This document shows positions 5,290-6,796 of a DNA stretch of 6,796 nucleotides, piece after piece (positions within the stretch are counted from its first letter, which is position 1; each line of letters starts with the position of its first letter). Where the stretch lies: contig JAITGR010000121.1 in assembly GCA_031280455.1 (NCBI GenBank), forward strand, positions 1 to 6,796, written 5' to 3'. This stretch comes from Spirochaetaceae bacterium (GTDB lineage: Bacteria; Spirochaetota; Spirochaetia; Treponematales; Breznakiellaceae). The position numbers and the translations under genes were made by a program. The notes beneath the pieces are model-generated. The model saw nothing but the letters and a program-made list of their open reading frames with translations, was not told the DNA's origin and searched no databases.

Positions 5290-5292
5290 GGC

Positions 5293-6796
5293 ATGACAAA
5301 AGGCAGGTACGGCGTTACCCCCTGGGGCGCGTGGTTTATCGAGGTGCTGGACAGCTACCTCATGGGTGCGCGCCTTGACCGCGGCAGAAGCTACGCCAAC
5401 ACTGGCAAAGTGTTTTCGCTGGAGCTTAGGGCGTGTAAGGCCGTTGCCAAAGTTGCCGGCAATTACGATCCGTTTTACCGCGTTGTCATTGAGTTTGCGC
5501 CGCTTAAAGAGGCCGAAACCGTCTACCGGATGATAGCGGACGACCCCGTCCTCCTCTCCCACATCGCGGCGGGCGAACTCCCCCAAACCTTTTTGCAAAA
5601 ATTACAAAAGGCCGGCATCGACCTTATCCCCCGGCGCTGGCGGGATATGCGCCGCTCCTGCACCTGCCCCGACTACGGCGACCCCTGCAAGCACATGGCG
5701 GCGCTCTACTACGTCATTGCGCGGGAGATTGACGCCGACCCCGCCGTGCTGTTCCGGCTGCGGGGCATGGACCTCGCCGCGCGCTTCGGCAAAGCCGCGG
5801 TACGCGAAATCCCGCCGCCCTTTGTCGTCAGCGCCGCCCCCGCAGCCGGACGCAAGAAAGCGGGCGCGCAAAAAGGCGGCGAAAGCAGGCCAGCCAGCCA
5901 GCCGGACAAAGCGGCGCTCATCGAGGCGGCGCTTGGCGAACTACCCGACTGCTCAGGCCTTATCACCTCGCTCCTGCCGCCTGACCCGCCGTTTAGCGCC
6001 CGGAACTTTGCCCTCTCCCTCGCCGAATTCTACCACTGCGCCGCCGGCGAAATCTGGGAAGACGCGGCCTCGGACGAGGCCTCGGACGAGGACACATCAG
6101 GCGAAACATTAGAGCACCGCTTTTCCCGTTCGCGCTGGGTGCTGCGCTGCGCCGGGAAAGCCGGCCCGGGCACACAGCCGGTACTGGAAGAGACAACCGT
6201 GCGCGGCAAAACACACAGCCACAGCATTTACGATGCATGGCGGCAATTTTCCGCGTTTTCCGGCGCAGGCACAGAGGCCGCGGGCAGCGACGATTGGGTC
6301 TTTCTCTTTTGCCTGTTCAAGTTTGCCAGCCTCCTCCTCCGCGCCGGCGCTTTCATCCCGTATGTCCTCCACCAAAACGGCAGCCTCCGCGTTATATGGT
6401 GCCCCTACGACGCAATCCCGCCGGTCGCCTGCGCCCTCGACGCGCTCTCCCGCCTCGAAACCGGCCTCCTTTCACTGTCCGGCACAGTAAAGGCAGAAGG
6501 CCGCGGCGTTGTCAACCTTGTGTGCTCCGCGTTTTTGAACGAGTGGGTACGCCGGCGCTGGTTTGCCCGCCGCGCCGCCACGGGCAGCCAGGACTTCCGC
6601 CGCCTGCTCTCCGTCTTTTTTGAAGGCGAGCCGCTGCCCGTTGACACGCCCGCCCAGCGTTCGCTCCCCCTGGCCATCGACCGCTGGCTGTCCGTCCTCC
6701 ACATCGACTTCGCCAGATGCCGGTATCGTTTTACCGTTAAACAGATTAAAAGCGAGGTTCAAGGCGGGGGAAGTCTCCCCCTCGCGCCAGCCCAGC
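5293..6796 (+). CDS. SWIM zinc-finger protein (partial, runs off the right edge)
   Basis: The frame is open from ATG 5293 to the last base, giving at least 501 residues without a stop. An in-frame TGA at 5236 limits the start to this ATG, which has only a weak ribosome site. The SWIM motif is CTCPDYGDPCKH with zinc ligands Cys123, Cys125, Cys132 and His134, followed by the usual helix MAALYYVIAREIDADPAVLFRLRGM. Residues 1-70 (GRSYANTGKV and PFYRVVIEFAPL) fit the strand-rich N-terminal part of bacterial SWIM proteins. Residues 195-215 are a basic, Ala/Gly-rich linker, and 258-265 contain a duplicated ASDE. SWIM fingers are thought to bind DNA or proteins and are often encoded beside SNF2-type helicases. 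The region after about residue 390 may resemble a helicase-associated domain, but no helicase motifs are visible. The true length is unknown. Confidence 0.85.
   Translation, partial: MTKGRYGVTPWGAWFIEVLDSYLMGARLDRGRSYANTGKVFSLELRACKAVAKVAGNYDPFYRVVIEFAPLKEAETVYRMIADDPVLLSHIAAGELPQTFLQKLQKAGIDLIPRRWRDMRRSCTCPDYGDPCKHMAALYYVIAREIDADPAVLFRLRGMDLAARFGKAAVREIPPPFVVSAAPAAGRKKAGAQKGGESRPASQPDKAALIEAALGELPDCSGLITSLLPPDPPFSARNFALSLAEFYHCAAGEIWEDAASDEASDEDTSGETLEHRFSRSRWVLRCAGKAGPGTQPVLEETTVRGKTHSHSIYDAWRQFSAFSGAGTEAAGSDDWVFLFCLFKFASLLLRAGAFIPYVLHQNGSLRVIWCPYDAIPPVACALDALSRLETGLLSLSGTVKAEGRGVVNLVCSAFLNEWVRRRWFARRAATGSQDFRRLLSVFFEGEPLPVDTPAQRSLPLAIDRWLSVLHIDFARCRYRFTVKQIKSEVQGGGSLPLAPAQ
6067..6090 (+). 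repeat. 12-bp tandem duplication inside the SWIM gene
   Basis: GCCTCGGACGAG occurs twice in direct succession (6067-6078, 6079-6090) and encodes Ala-Ser-Asp-Glu twice. It keeps the frame and lies in an acidic, probably unstructured segment, consistent with a slippage duplication. Confidence 0.85.

Noticed and set aside
5179..5598. N-terminal extension of the protease frame
   Set aside because: It is antisense to the SWIM gene. The GGAGG site at 5186-5190 and the start of the conserved domain both favour the ATG at 5178.
5717..6112. Arg/Pro-rich frame on the plus strand within the SWIM gene
   Set aside because: It is a shadow in another frame of a gene with a clear SWIM motif; the composition is typical of shifted GC-rich codons.

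Overview
The window is a GC-rich bacterial chromosome segment that most likely comes from a spirochete of the Treponema group, perhaps a host-associated (gut) member. The evidence is a distal-rod gene (flgG), a secreted acidic protein of unknown family and a single-domain FlgJ-type rod-binding protein in one tight minus-strand cluster. A relaxed spirochete-style lipobox and a small clan AA aspartyl protease fit the same picture. This placement comes from remembered gene order and protein character, not from a search.

Layout, left to right. Positions 1-237 hold no gene. They contain a dense set of inverted repeats: a 118-bp MITE-like unit with 14-bp near-perfect ends, a 13-bp-stem hairpin, and two more palindromes just downstream of the first gene. 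Positions 238-768 (minus) encode a DUF6174-like lipoprotein in strikingly AT-rich DNA. Positions 839-2350 (minus) encode a divergent TrkH-type potassium channel subunit. Positions 2371-2886, 2891-3658 and 3720-4520 (all minus) encode, in reverse order of transcription, FlgJ-type rod-binding protein, a secreted protein of unknown family, and FlgG. Positions 4521-4764 are intergenic and hold three perfect tandem copies of a 16-bp palindromic unit followed by a 74-bp imperfect palindrome. Positions 4765-5178 (minus) encode a small DTG-motif aspartyl protease. A short divergent promoter region follows. From 5293 to the right edge (plus) an open frame encodes a SWIM zinc-finger protein that continues beyond the window.

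How the parts relate. FlgG forms the distal rod of the flagellar motor. FlgJ-type proteins help assemble the rod. The secreted protein between them is probably a periplasmic factor linked to the flagellum, by position only. The cluster appears to run flgG, unknown, flgJ-like, then trkH with short spacers, so potassium uptake may be co-transcribed. The flgF-like gene that often precedes flgG is absent here; repeats and the protease gene occupy its place. The SWIM protein belongs to a group often linked to SNF2-type helicases, but no helicase is visible before the edge.

No clearly new multi-gene system is evident. The best leads are the repeat elements at both ends of the minus-strand cluster, the altered TrkH pore motif, and the AT-rich lipoprotein gene.
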